Assembly: GCA_015847255.1 (NCBI GenBank) | Contig: JADLZK010012321.1 | Span: 1-64,000 of the forward strand | Reading direction: 5' to 3' | Source of the DNA: Hyparrhenia diplandra | Lineage: Eukaryota; Streptophyta; Magnoliopsida; Poales; Poaceae | DNA length: 64,000 nt | Part shown: positions 12,124 to 24,006 of the stretch, in pieces | Position numbering within the stretch: the stretch's first letter is position 1 | How the letters are laid out: the number at the start of each line of letters is the position of its first letter | The notes under the pieces: generated by a model | The model's database searches: none | Seen by the model: the letters and a program-made list of their open reading frames with translations, nothing else | What the model was told of the DNA's origin: nothing | Program-made: the position numbers and the translations under genes

Positions 12124-13111
12124 ATCGAGGAGGAATGGGCTGCATCAATTAGTACCCGATAATATTATTACGACCTATGATCTTCTTTGGTAGCCATAGA
12201 GCTAAATTTAAAATGATAGATATCAATTTTTCTTAGATGAGACTTAAGAAACATGCTACTATTATTTATGTGACTAAAAAACAAGTTTATATATGGCTAT
12301 TGGTTATACTTTTGTTTTGTCCATTGCCCCCACGTGCTCAATTCACGCCTCATACATCGTGACAATCGGGGCGGCATCGCCGAGATGGCGAGGGATGAGC
12401 CCGAGATCCATGAAGGACCAACGTGCTTTCGGCGTGGCGGGGAACAACACCACGGCCGCCATCGGGGAAGGGCCGCCATCCGTTTAGCCTTACCGAGGTG
12501 TAAGCTCTCGCTACCGGCGGGTTCATGGCGATTTGGGCGGGATGCGAAACTTTTATTAGGATTCACATAAGGTGATTCACAAGCCGCTTTGATTGAATTA
12601 ACAAGGAGTAGCTTCTTATCGGGGCGTGAAAAGACCATTGTACTCTTCAAAATTAATTACACATTAGTTTTAGGCCCCAATTGAATTTTGGTTTCTGTCG
12701 CTAACTTAGGTCCTCTCATATGGTTCCTCCTACTTTTTAACCATTGAGTCTAACAAAATGGAGGGCTCATATTAATCCTAAGCGTAATAAAAAATCTCTA
12801 AAAATAATAACTAATTACATAGTGCATATCGGCATAAGCCATCAAAACATTTTAATCATTTTAATACAAAAAAACATTTTAATCATAGAAATTGATTTCG
12901 GGCATAGAATATGTAGCGATTGGGTGCCACATATAAGCTGAATAAGTATAAGTTTTATTTTCTCGGAGAAATTGGCAAAATATACTAGGATACTCCATAT
13001 TTTGGAACTTATACTTCTTTGGAACAAGCGCCATTGTATTTTTTTAAAACTCTTACGAAGATAAGCCTTTACAAAATAGTGTATTAGACAATTTGTCATT
13101 ATAATACTATA
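12124..13111. repeat. Module Y, copy A
   Basis: Aligns with 53471-54438 in the same orientation (GAATGGGCTGCATCAATTAG, then GACTTAAGAAACATGCTACT, then CAAAATTAATTACACATTAG and so on). In block B it follows module X directly. No gene is recognised in it. The GC-rich patch at 12350-12560 has open frames in several phases, but they differ between the two copies. Confidence 0.75.
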
Positions 13112-13353
13112 GGCATGTTTAGTTGGTAAAAAGCATACCCAAAAAGTGCTACACTATCCATCATATCATATCTCTTGGCCATGGATGAAGCATTAAACAT
13201 AGGTAAACAAAAACCTAATTACACGATTTGGTGAAAAGTCTTGAGGCGAATCTTTTTGAACCTAGTTAGTCCATAGTGGGACAATAATTAGCAAATACAA
13301 GCGAAAAGTGCGACATTAGTCGAACCCAAAATATTTCACCAACTAAACACACC
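13112..13353. mobile_element. Tourist-like MITE
   Basis: A 242-bp element with terminal inverted repeats GGCATGTTTAGTTGG and CCAACTAAACACACC and an ATA duplication on both sides (13109-13111, 13354-13356). The internal words GAATC.TTTTGAACCTA.TTAGTCCA and ACAATAATTAGCAAATAC are typical of grass PIF/Harbinger foldback MITEs. In block B only its left half survives (54439-about 54560). Confidence 0.8.
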
Positions 13354-13440
13354 ATATGTCTTAAATGCAGGGTGCCATTTTCTACACCTCCCATGTAAGT
13401 GGTCCCCTTGTCGGTGTCGACCATGTATATATACATCAAT

Positions 13441-14024
13441 GCCACAGACCGGTTCGATTAGGCGGTTGTGACATGTATCTCGATTGGCGGAGAAGGTGGC
13501 GTAGGGTGCAATTTGTGTGTCACGGCCCAGCGCCTCCGCAGTGGCCTTGACTTGGCTGGCGTGGTGGCCGGTTGGAGAAGGCGGCGATCGGTGGTCTTGG
13601 GGCGGTGACTTGCCTTGGCGGTGGCTTGGCCAGGCGTGGCGGCCGGAGGAAATAAGCCAGATAGATCTGACTGTTTTTTATTGCTTGCTTATCCCCAAAG
13701 TTACATGCCTTTGCTAATATATAGCGGCTAGTGGGACTTGTAACCTAAGCAATCTCCTATAAAGGTTTCCTTATATGATTGGAATACCTTTTACAAGCAA
13801 TATTCATTTTATTTCCTAATAAGGACCTTCCTTATAGATTGGAATATTCCATTTTACACCAAAAAGCCAAGATAATCTAACTTGAAGACAAAGCGAGAAT
13901 GTCCCAGCGGGGAAGGGAAGGCGGCCCGGGGGCGACCCCTGTATGCCAAACCCCTTCTTAGGCGGCCGCGGCGGTTCGAGGCCTGCTTGCCCGTGTCGGG
14001 GGCTGGCCCAGTCGGTTAATGACA
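13441..14024 (-). repeat. 3' LTR of gag-only element copy A
   Basis: Matches the LTRs at 33429-34025, 36063-36689 and 56124-56737, including on this strand ACTAGTGGGACTTGT-type, TTATCCCCAAAG and CCTTCCTTATAGATTGGAAT landmarks. The minus-strand start is TGTCATTAAC, preceded by the purine tract GTGGGAAA. Confidence 0.75.
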
Positions 14025-14503
14025 TTTCCCACGTTCGGCCGAGGTGCAGCGTCCGCGTGCCGCCCAACCCACGGTGGCCTGAAGGGAATGCCGATCGGCG
14101 AAGTGGCGATCGCGGGGCGAGAGTTGAGGATGAGAGGACCCGACTTGTCGTTATGTCGTCGTTCGCGGATCTGGCGTCGTTGTCGGACAAGGAGAAGTCG
14201 AGAGTGCGGGGCTGCAGTAGGCGTGAACTTATAACTTCGGCGAGGGCTGCCTGAAGAGCTCCATCCATGCAAGCCGCATGGTAGCGTGCAGATGCGCGCG
14301 ACGGCTTGATCATCGCGGCGTCTGCGGGTGGAGTTGGGAGCGTGTATGTCGGTGGCACAAATATACCCTCGCATGGATGTGCACGCAAAACGCGTGCGAA
14401 AGCGGCGAAAGGGGCGAGGAGGCAGCGAGGAGGCAGCCGTAAAGGGAGGTATTTGGCGCTATGCAGGCGGCCCAACACGGGGCGCTGTCTTGCGTAATAG
14501 TGC
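14025..14503 (-). pseudogene. C-terminal part of the gag-only element's protein (copy A)
   Basis: Minus-strand sequence immediately upstream of the 3' LTR. It corresponds in position and partly in sequence to 35590-35916 of the 33.4-36.7 kb element: a region rich in Pro and Ser, then SRASARYHAACMDGALQAAL and, further on, LDFSLSDNDARS, compared with LDFAFADKGAR in the other copy. Several frames are used because of indels. I do not recognise the domain. It is cut on its upstream side by the copia solo LTR at 14509. Confidence 0.5.
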
Positions 14504-15958
14504 GTCGATGAAAGGTCCTAATGGCTAGGGGGGTGAATAGCCTATTAAAAATTCTTACAACGACACTAAACAAAAGGCTAGTAAATAAGGCAGCGAAGCG
14601 AAATATACTTGATGCTACAAACTAGCTATGCAAGCCACAAGTCAATTCTATTGTCTCTAATCACAAGCAAAGACTAGGTTGCTAAATTACTCCTAGGTGA
14701 ACAAAATATGCTAACTAATTCAAGCTAGGAGCTAAACAATTCTAGAAAGCTATATCAAACTACACAAGCTACACAACTATATTGAATGTAAATGCTAGAG
14801 TGAGTGTGATCGATATCTCCGATAATAGGCGTGTAGAGGTGGAAGCCAATCGCGTGATCAATATGAAATCTCCAGCGAGCAAGCACAAGATTGACCCGAT
14901 GATTTTTCATCGAGGAGTTCACGTGTTTTGCTTGCGACACCGCGCTAGTCCACGTTGTGGCGATACACTCACTTGATGTTTCACAAGCTTAATGGTAGGT
15001 GCCAAATCGGTGGGAGCTCAATGAAAAATCACGGGAGAGGATTCACAAACCCACGAGCAATCACTAGTGCTCCTTTTGGCGTACCTCAGGTATGGGTAAG
15101 AGAGCGACCCCTTACAAATCCGCGGTGTGGCCTCGAACAAGCTCCAATTGAGCTCAACACGCCTCAACCTCAAGCCGCTAGAGGCAGAGCAAATTCCCAA
15201 GAGAAAATCCGCGGCTCCTCCAAGGATGAAGTGCCTCTAGGCGCAATCAACAATGCAATGCACTTCAATCTCTCTCAATCTCACCCAAAAGAATGAGTTA
15301 GGATGAACAAGTGAGTGGAGGGGTATCTCTAGCTCAATAGCAAGTAGGAGTGTTCAAATGTGCAAGGGGCTCAATGAACCGGCCATCCGGGTATATATGG
15401 AGCCCACTCAAAAACATAGGCGTTGGTGCCAAACATACACGTTAGCGTGTTGGCCAGGACACATGGACCGGACTCACCCGGTAGGTTCGGTCAAGCGTCG
15501 GTAAGCTCCCACTGAAGCGTCAGGTCAAGTAGAACAAGGCCGGCGGCCCCATAGCTGACACCAAAGGACATGCGTCGGTCCACGCGAGTTCGGTGGTGGC
15601 CAGGACTCTTGATCCCTCGTCGTCCGGTCGAAGCCTCGGCGAGGGGTCCCAAAACATGCTCTCGTATGCCGGCCCAGGACCCACTCGGCGGACCGTCGGT
15701 CCGAAGGCGGCCGGCGTCCAGGTAAAAGCGTCCGGTCGCTCCTTCTGCGAGTTCGGCATTTTTGTAAGTCGCCTTTGCTTCAACCTTGCGTCGCCTCTTG
15801 CCATATATTTGCCAACCGTCGAAGATGATCTCAAGATCATGTATGTTAGCATATCGCGTCGATTAGGCAGAACGAAGTTAGTGCTCTCTAGTCTATATAT
15901 ATGCAATATGCAAGTCAAATGACCTAGAAGCACTTCACCAAAGGATTAGTCGTGGCAT

Positions 15959-18958
15959 GCGAAAGGTCCTAATGGCTAGAGGGGGTGAATAGCCTATTAA
16001 AAATTCTTGCATCAACACTAAGCAGACCGGATTAGTCAATAAGATGGCGAGAAGCTAAATAAAGCGGTGCTACGAACTAGCTAAGCAAGCCACAAGTCAA
16101 TTCTATTATCTCTAATCACACACAAAAGCTAGGTTGCTAGATTACCAGTGAGCAAAAATGCTAACTAAAACAAGCACTAGAGGCTAAACAATTCAAGCAA
16201 GCTAAGACTAAACTACACAAGCTACACAAGAATATGAATGTAAATGCTCAAGTGAGGTATATCGATATACCGGCGTTGGCGTGTAGAGGTGGAAGCCAAT
16301 CACGTGATCACCAAGAATTCTCAATGAGCAAGCACAAAGGTTGACCGCGATGATTTTTCACGGGGTTCCGCGTGCTTCCGACGCACGCTAGTCCGTTGTG
16401 GCGATACACTCACTTGGCCCGTTTGCTAAGCAATAGCGCGGTGCCAAATCGGTGGGAGCTCAAGCACCGATCACAAGAGAGGATCAAACAAGCCCGCGAG
16501 CAATCCACTAGTGCTCCTTTCCACGAATCTCCAGCGGGGTAAGGAGCGACCCCTCACAAACCACCCGGTGTGGCCTCGAACAAGCTCAATCGAGCTCAAC
16601 ACGCCCTCTTGCTCCCAAGCGCTAGGGAACCATGCAAATTCCCAAAGAGAAACAAAATCCCAGCGGCTTCTCCAAGGATGAAGTGCCTCTAGATGCAAGA
16701 CTATCAAGCAATGCACTTCTATCACTCTCAATCTCACTCAAGAATCGAAGTTAGAGTGAAGAGATGAGTGGAGGGAGTCTCACAAGCTCACAAGTGTGTA
16801 GGAGGTGTTCAAATGTGCAGAGAGAGCTCACAATACCGGCCAACCAAGTATATATAGAGCCCACTCAAAGAGAGCGTTGGGCTTTGAAATGGGCATTTTT
16901 GTAGCCGGGGGGCCTTGCCAAAGGCAGGACTCACCCGGAGTCGGTCGAGGGGTCGGCTCGCTCCATTCAGCGTCGGTCAAGCGAGGACAACCCCCGGCCC
17001 CACGGTGACAACATCTTCAAGCTTCCGGTTGATTGCTTCCGGTCCATCGTCGGTCGATCCACAAGAAGTCCCAAAAACATGCTCTCACGGAATTCCGATC
17101 GGAACCAGCGGCCGGGGCCGGTCGGTCGATTGTGTCCGTCGGGCGACCGGCTTCGATTCGTCGCGTCAGGTCACCGATTCTTTGCGTGTTCTCCAATTTG
17201 TTGTAGCCCGTTTGCTTCAACCTTGCCGCCTCTTGCCATATATTTGCCAACCGTCGAAGATGATCGCGTTATCATGTATGTTAGCAAATTCGATCGATTA
17301 GGCAAGAAGCGAAGTTAGTGCTCTCATGTCCTAAATGTAATATTCAAGTCAATTGGACCTAGAAGCACTTCACCAAAAGTTATCCGCGGCATCTGTGGCT
17401 TTTTGTTATAGCATAATATTAATAGTCAACTAAACATGGAATAAGGGTTTAAAATGAATATCAGCGAGTATAGGGGTTTTCTTGACATAATTCCACGAGT
17501 TTTGGTATACGTGACTTTCGGGGACTTAACAAATAATTGCAAAAAAAGAATGGAGAAAGTTAGGAATATACAAGACATATCATGACAAGACTTGACAGGT
17601 GAAGTAACTCAACTTTGAAAAGTGGACTTAAACATTCTAGAAGATACGGAAGACACGGAAGAGGCGGGGAAGCCAAGGTGGCTTGCCACCTGGCGACGCC
17701 GATTACCAATTAGGCGGCGCCCGGTGGGTCCCACGTAAGCCTCATCTTCCTATGGCGGTTCACTACAGGCATTGAGGTTGTTTCTACCCCGTTGCTCAAG
17801 GTGGGTTTGATCAATGGTGGAGATTAGAGTTGTAAGCGCAATACAAAAGGGATTTGCTCCACCTCGGACTATATAAACGGCCGAATTCGACCCCAAGGCT
17901 TATCTCTCTCATTATCTTTCATTAGTTATTTCTGAGCAAAAGTTAGGGTTTTCAATTAGAAGAGATCCCTCTAGTTGTCTAGTTGTCTAGTTCATCTAGT
18001 TCAACTAGTTCATCTAGTTGTAATTAGATCAAGGAGAGAGAAGAGGGAGAGTTGAAAGCCTAGGACTTATGGGATCTTCATCAACATTGTAATCTTCGCG
18101 CAACTAGTTAGGTCTTCAGCGAATCTCGGGTTCTTTATTTATTAATTCTAAGGTCTCTATTTACTTTCATTCAACATTTACTTCTACTTTATTTATTAGA
18201 TTCCCGCTTGCATCAAGTGCTCTAGTCTTTATAGCGCTAGAGTAGTAATTATTAGATTAGGCATGGTGTTTAGTCTAGTGGTTACACGGAATTGCACCCA
18301 ATCCACGGATAGTTTGTGGTAGCCCGGTGGTGGCGCCCACGGCGGCGGCGTATTCCACCACGTTGGATTGGTGTTTGTAGGGCCGTAGTCGGGCTTCCTA
18401 GCCCCTTCTCATCCCTTTCAGGTGGCTAGTGTTACGATGTCCCATAATAAATAAATCTTAAAGTATCTTTGATTCCTAGATCTATTAAGAAGCCTTAGAA
18501 ACTTTCTCTCTCTCCCCACAAACCCATAGTTATCCTTGGACAACTTATTATCTTGATTAGTGCACTTCCGTTCCTCGTGGAAATCGATACCTTGCAATAC
18601 TCGGGTGAAAGCTACATGTCGGTATCCGTAAACTGCGGATTTTTACGTAATGCGTTAATTTATACCAACGACATCCCCTCTTGATAGTCGGCCATCTATC
18701 CTATAATGTGATCCTGCGGCTCTATCGTGTCTTGATCACGAGAAAAAAAACCCTATCAAGTATACCTTTGCCTTGATCTCGGGTTCCTCTCATGCGATCA
18801 GAGAGCTTGGCGATCCACCATGTTCATTATCATCGTCCATGTTCATGATCATCATGCTCCACGTCATCCATGTAATCCTATCTCTTAAGCCACACTTAGA
18901 GCAAAGGATTAGTGCGACAAGTGTGTCATCAATTTCCAAAACCAAACATGAGATTTCA
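15959..18958 (-). mobile_element. SIRE-type copia solo LTR no. 2, nested in no. 1
   Basis: A second reverse-oriented copy of the same LTR (pieces 15959-17393 and 18671-18958, about 1.72 kb) inserted in LTR no. 1 after GTCGTGGCAT. GCAT lies on the left (15955-15958) and GCATC on the right (18959-18963), fitting a GCATC duplication with one damaged base at the left junction. Its own copy of the same GCATC site is occupied by the next insertion. Confidence 0.8.
17394..18670 (+). mobile_element. Solo LTR, probable Ty3/gypsy, nested in copia LTR no. 2
   Basis: About 1.28 kb from TGTGGCTTTTTG to TTTATACCAACG, flanked by GCATC (17389-17393) and ACATC (18671-18675), a duplication with one mismatch. 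It shares landmarks with 19687-21458 (GTTATAGCATAATATTA, CTCTAGAAGATACGGAAG, TATATAAA box, AACTGCGGAT near the end). A TATA-type promoter (GACTATATAAACGG near 17869) lies in the middle. The gypsy assignment is from general LTR style only. Confidence 0.7.
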
Positions 18959-19256
18959 GCATCCCCTCTTAATAATTCGGCCATCTAGGCCTATAATGTG
19001 ATCACACTCTCTATAGTGTCTTGATCACGAAAGAATACCCTATCAAGTTATACCTTTGCCTTGATCTCGGGTTCCTTCCAACCGAGGCACCCAGGAGTTT
19101 GGCGATCCATCATGTCCATCATCATCGTCCATGTTCATGATCATCATGCTCCTCGTCATTCATGCAATCCTATCTCTTAAGCCACACTTAGAGCAATAGG
19201 ATTAGCATTACAAAAATGTCATCAATTTCCAAAACCAAACATGAGATTTCAGTCGA

Positions 19257-19686
19257 CAGCGGCGTTGTCGATGCTGGAGGAGAAAGGAAATTGGCGTCGT
19301 TGGCCGAAGAGGAGGGCGTAAGCGTCTCGATCACGGCGTCTAGGCGTGCACGTAGGGGCTTACGCTCACTAGGGCGCTTGATCTTCACGTGGGCGGTTGG
19401 GGAGGTGGAAGCCCAGCTCTTTCGCCATGCGTTGGGGCGCCCTCCTCGGCGAGGAAGTCGTGCGGGGAGGTCGAATCTGCGGGGAGGTAGTAGTGGTGGA
19501 AGTACGACAGCGCCGTAGTGGTGGCTCCACTCTGGCGCGATCGGCATTTTCCAGCTTCGATGGCGTTGGCGATGATCTCGAGCTCCTTGTTAGTCGTGGT
19601 GCCCAAGTGTAGCTCGGGTGATGAGGTCGTTTTATGTCGGCTCGTCGATGGCGTCCATGGCGGCGGCAAGGCATTTGTCATTACAT
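19257..19686 (-). pseudogene. Middle part of the gag-only element's protein (copy A, unknown domain)
   Basis: Minus-strand homologue of 55253-55680 and of 35230-35580. Recognisable blocks in order are ELHLGTTTNKELEIIANAIE, then YFHHYYLPAD, then DFLAEEGAP. Frames change between blocks because of indels, and the copy ends at the foreign LTR at 19687. No known enzyme motif is visible. It should be read together with the other two copies. Confidence 0.6.
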
Positions 19687-21458
19687 TGACACTTTGTTAT
19701 AGCATAATATTATTAGTTAATTAACATGAAATAAGGGCTTAAGTTGGATATCAACATAAGTCTAGGGGTCTAATTAATATATTTTTTACGAGTTTTGGTA
19801 TTCTATGACTTTGTAGGGACTACGGATAAAATCGAGAAGATCGAGGAGAATCGGAAGAGTTTGCATCCCATACGATGACAAGACTTAGCGGTGAAGTAAC
19901 TCAACCCGAAATGTGGACTAAAACACTCTAGAAGATACGGAAGAAACAAAGAGGCCAGGGGACACCATACCACGGCGGCCGCCGGAGCCAACTAGGCCGG
20001 CCGCCCGGTGGTGGTAATACTGTCGACCTCACATTTTTATGTCGGTTTACCACCCGACCTTGAGGTTAATATCTACACCGTCATTGGAGCTCGGTTTGAT
20101 CCAAGGGTCCTGTTCATCGCCAAGTGCTATATAAAGAAGACCACTTGACCCTAGGGTGAAACCCTAAGTCATTATTAACTCATTCTCAATTCATATCAAG
20201 ACCAATTGAGTTCTACTCAAGTCTAACCAAGTCTAGACCTAAGCCCTAGTTCATCATATTATAAGTAATTAGCTACCTAGTTAGTTCTAGAGGAAGTCAA
20301 GTTCATCTTGATTCTGATAGTCAAGTAAGCGGGATCATCGTTCTCGTGGCTTCTCTCTTGTATTCGATCTGTAAGTATTATTATTATCATAATACAATTG
20401 ATATGACTTTTGATCTATATCATGATTATATTCTTATTGATATGTATCTATGCATGCTATGATTATATGTTTAGTTTAGTGAGTTTGTCTTATATCTCAT
20501 GCATGGAATTGTATAGCATCCATGTAGATGATCACTATGTGGGTGATAAGCAGTATGTGTAAGCGTGGTGTTTTATACAGCGTTTATACGCAATTACACC
20601 CTACATTCGAGGGCGTGTGGTAGTTGGCGGGGTAGTGGTCTGTTGAGTCCTTTGGAGTCCACCCTCAGAATGCTAGGCCAAGTTGAGCTATAATTACGGT
20701 GATAATCAAGTTTTAGTCCTTGATTGTCATTGGTAGTTAACTTACCATGTGTAGATGTATTGCAACCTTGCCATGGTAGCTAGATGTATTGCACTAATTG
20801 TAGTATTCATTGACATATGATTAGGAGTAACTTAGGAATATTCTTTCTATAACATGCTAATAGCTCATATGATATTAGTAGCATATGATGATCTTGGACT
20901 TGGGTAGTTATCATTTATTCAATTATCTTTATCTTGTGACTTATCTGTTAAGAGTATTGTTAGATGCATATGGCCACTCTACATTATATAGCGCAAGTGG
21001 ATCTCATAAGTAAATCACAATCTAAATCATTATACCCTCTCTCTACTTTCCATAGACTCCCCTTCCTGTGGTAAAATATAAATCACGATATACGGATTAC
21101 TCGGTGAAGTGCTACGATGGTATTTCTATCCAGGTAAACTGCGGATATCATGTTCATTATTTTATCAAGGCCTATCAAGAATACCATACACGCATTTCTT
21201 AGGCGTTATTGCTAGGGTTGTGAGACTAGTGTGTAGGTAATGCCTAGAAATGAGTGGTATACCTTGAGTACATATCTGGTGAGATTAACTCCACTATGGA
21301 TAATAATGCTAAGATTACACCCCACAACTAACTAACACGCCTAACTCCACCTTTGTTGGATCGTGAGATTAATTCCACATCAAGCTAACATGATTAGATA
21401 GATACCTCATATATTTCTTTTCGCCTTCCTAATTTGGATCGTGTAAGAAATATCAACA
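19687..21458 (+). mobile_element. LTR related to 17394-18670, without target duplication
   Basis: About 1.77 kb from TGACACTTTGTTATAGC to AATATCAACA. It shares the start, the CTCTAGAAGATACGGAAG block, a CTATATAAAG box near 20130 and AAACTGCGGAT near 21145. The flanks (TACAT, AGTTA) do not match. It stands where the gag-only element's Gag N-terminus and most of its 5' LTR should be, so it probably remains from recombination that deleted those parts. Confidence 0.65.
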
Positions 21459-21635
21459 AGTTACACACCAAAAGCATAAGATAATCCAAGGCGAAGCGAG
21501 TCGGGCGGGGAAGGGAAGGCGAGGGGCGGCGAGCCCGGCGCGAACCCCTGCCCATGTAGCCCCCCATACCGTGGGCGGCGTGGCAGTTCAGGCCACTGCT
21601 CCCGATCGAGGGCTGACCCAATTCGGTTCATGACA
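21459..21635 (-). repeat. 5' LTR remnant of gag-only element copy A
   Basis: Corresponds to about 56553-56737: TTACACACCAAAAG, GGGGAAGGGAAGGC, GGCTGACCCAATTCGGTTCATGACA. The element's outer TGTCATGAAC terminus (minus strand) is intact and adjoins the TCAAT duplication. Confidence 0.75.
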
Positions 21636-22060
21636 TCAATATGAGCGGACCTTGCATTTTATACACCTATTGTTATTGTTGTCTTTTAGCTGCCCGTAGC
21701 TTCTCGGTCGATCACTTGCGTGCACCAGTGTCCAGTGAGTAGGTCTCGAAACCCTTGTCTTTGAGATCTTGCACTAAGAAGGTGTGAATAAGCTTTTAGG
21801 AAAGTGCGCTTTGTGCGATAACTCCCAAATCCTCCATGATGGCTCGGCTTTTCGTCGCGCGGGTTTGCAAGATCGTCAGCGGGAATGTTCCACCATCGCT
21901 CATCGCGACACGGACACCAGCCCGTCTTAATAAGCATATCCACAACCCGTCCACATTTACAGCAGTGATCTAATCTCTTACGTTCATATCTTGTCTAATT
22001 TATCACGGTGTGCGAGCTATGCTTACAACAATAGTCAAGTTCATGCTTTGCAATCACGTA

Positions 22061-22326
22061 GAGCTGTTTGGTTGGAAGCCATCACTTCGCCATGCTTAAA
22101 GTCGCGGCAGCCACGCTCACCAAGGTTCCTGTTTGGTTGTTTCCCAAGATTTGGCCGCCACAGATTCGTGCTCTGTCGTTTTGTCACTGTAGCTCGTCGT
22201 GTAGTGCATGGCATCTGTGGCGAGATGGTGGCGAGTTGTGGCGCAGCTTTTGCCCGCCTCCGCCACACCACCGCGTGGCGAACTGCTCCGTGACGTGGTG
22301 AACCGAGTACTGAGCCAAACAGCCTA
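22061..22326. mobile_element. MITE with GAGCTGTTTGGTTGG end, private to block A
   Basis: The ends GAGCTGTTTGGTTGG and GAGCCAAACAGCCTA are imperfect inverted repeats. GTA flanks both sides (22058-22060, 22327-22329). Block B has a single uninterrupted GTA at 57171-57173 in otherwise identical context, so this is a clean insertion. It is Tourist-like in size and termini, though a hAT-type origin is possible. Confidence 0.75.
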
Positions 22327-22791
22327 GTAATCTTTTCTTGCAATTGCCATGCACGGTTAAATCACTGCTCCCTCGTGCATCCGCGCTGCCTGTAGACCTC
22401 CGTCCTGTCAATGCAACGCAGCAGCTCCTGCTCCTACGCACTGCCTTGGACGGTGGCAAAAAGCAAAGTTGCCCGCCTCTTCACAGCCGCTGCAGCCGCA
22501 CAAATCGCTGCGCGAGCCTGGCCAATGTGCCACACATGGTGCACAGATCGGTGCGCAAGCCAGGCCACTGTGCTGTGTGCATGCGCTTTTGTGAGGCTCT
22601 TCGAGCTGTCCTATCGTTCAGTCTTGGTACAGCAGTGCCACGCTGCTCGAGAGGTCATCAGCATTAAAAGCCTGCACTACTTGCAGCGGGACTGGTGAAC
22701 CAGCAAGACAGCGCTGTACCAGGCCAGCACACACGTTTCGATGAGACCTGTCACTGAGGACGAGTCTGCACGTTTGCATGCCTGATGCCTA

Positions 22792-23022
22792 CTCCCTCCG
22801 TCCCATGCTACGTTTTTACTTTTAAACTTCATCTTTGACCGTCCGTCTTTATTCAAAATATTTTTACAAATTATAAAATAAAATAATCAATATTCAAAGT
22901 ATCTTCATTGATAAAATAAGTCGTAAAAAATAAATTGTATTTGTGTAAAAAAATTTGAATAAGGCGAAGCGTCGAATAAGATGATGGCGGGCGGGGGGTG
23001 ACAAAGTCAGTGGGACGGAGGG
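22792..23022. mobile_element. Stowaway MITE, private to block A
   Basis: A 231-bp element with CTCCCTCCGTCCCA and TGGGACGGAGGG ends and TA on both sides (22790-22791, 23023-23024). The empty site is present in block B at about 58035-58036. Tc1/Mariner-type MITE. Confidence 0.85.
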
Positions 23023-23692
23023 TATACGAGTCCGTATAGCATGCATGTTTGAAGCATGTTTGAAGCGTGATGGTTTTAATGGCGCCCGACGGGTGGGTGT
23101 TGGCATGCTCTCGACTCGAGTGCACTCTCCGATCGACAAGTGCGCAGCAGCTTTCCTGTTCCTCGACGCCGCGCACCACCATCCAAAGCCCAATTCTCTC
23201 TGCAAATCTGGCGCGATGTGTGGTGTGAAGCCGCTGCATCAGAATACTGAGAGTATTTGTACCATGGTGGGCCTAGTAGAGGCTGTAGATTTCGAGCCGA
23301 TTGCAGCCAAGTCGTCGAATCACATCAATGGCTTCGCATGTGGTGTGCCACGTCTGGGAGAGCAGCGGGGCCGAGGTGACGAGTCGAGGGCGGCCCCTGC
23401 CAGCTTGGCGTGCTGCAGCGCCATGCCGTCTGGCCGCCCTCTGCATCCACGTCCACACACACTTGCTCGAGCATGTCCATGCATTGGGCTATTAATAAAA
23501 CCTCTACGCCGGTGCTCCCTTTTCCTTCACCTCAATCTCCTTGCTCTTCGTTCCGTTTCTTCTCGGTCTAGGACTCTAGGCCACTCCTCTCTCTCTCTCT
23601 GTCCGCCCTGCGCCCGCTAGATCAATTGCCACGCAACGCATCAACCAAAGTTCAAACACCAAACACCATCCACCACTTCACCTTCCTTTGCA

Positions 23693-23828
23693 GGCGTTTC
23701 TGGTCATCCATCGCTGCCGGTCGTGCAGACGGCGGAGGTGTGCAGGTTTGGTTCGTCTTTGGCGTTTCTGGTCATCCATCGCTGCCGGTCGTGCAGACGG
23801 CGGAGGTGTGCAGGTTTGGTTCGTCTTT
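23693..23828 (+). repeat. 68-bp perfect tandem duplication
   Basis: GGCGTTTCTGGTCATCCATC... occurs twice in tandem (23693-23760, 23761-23828) with no difference. Copy B has it once (about 58801-58868). A recent local duplication in the leader of module Z. Confidence 0.9.
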
Positions 23829-23937
23829 GCTACCTCACGTACCAGAGACCCTTCAAGAAATACTCCATTAAATTCATTTTTCTCCCTCTGTCATGAAGGT
23901 CTTGCACTCATCAAGCGTTAGGCAAAGCAAAGTTGAG

Positions 23938-24006
23938 ATGAGGAGGATAAGAAAGAAGACAAAACCTCCGGACCATCCACGAAAGCCCACGGCCACTGTG
24001 CAATGA
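23938..24006 (+). pseudogene. Basic first exon of module Z (copy A)
   Basis: The leader is followed by an ATG and a short Lys/Arg-rich reading (MRRIRKKTKPPD...) that ends at a GAG/GTACGC donor-like site. Here an in-frame TGA coincides with the splice junction. The same exon occurs at 58984-59053 and about 48784-48848 with different indels. No function is known. Confidence 0.4.

Larger units (their letters stand above)
14509..19251 (-). mobile_element. SIRE-type copia solo LTR no. 1, itself interrupted
   Basis: Reverse-oriented copy of the 46052-47831 LTR. The left piece is 14509-15958 and the right piece 18959-19251, about 1.74 kb together. The ends are TGAAAGGTCCTAATGG and CATGAGATTTCA. A perfect 5-bp duplication GTCGA flanks it (14504-14508, 19252-19256), so it is a true solo LTR left by LTR-LTR recombination. 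It interrupts the coding region of the gag-only element. The same insertion, with the same GTCGA on the surviving side, exists in block B (ending 55252). Confidence 0.85.
13441..21635 (-). mobile_element. Gag-only LTR retrotransposon, copy A, with nested insertions
   Basis: The element is flanked by a perfect 5-bp duplication TCAAT (13436-13440 and 21636-21640). On the minus strand the 5' LTR is mostly missing (remnant 21459-21635), the 3' LTR is 13441-14024, and the coding region survives as two pieces (14025-14503 and 19257-19686) separated by a copia solo LTR. A second foreign LTR (19687-21458) replaces the Gag N-terminus and most of the 5' LTR. It belongs to the family of 33429-36689 and 55258-56737, and sits at the same target site as the block B copy. 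Confidence 0.75.

Noticed and set aside
23045..23620. 191-codon plus-strand open frame in module Z copy A
   Set aside because: Frame not kept in copy B, and it spans the TATA-like element and leader of the module.
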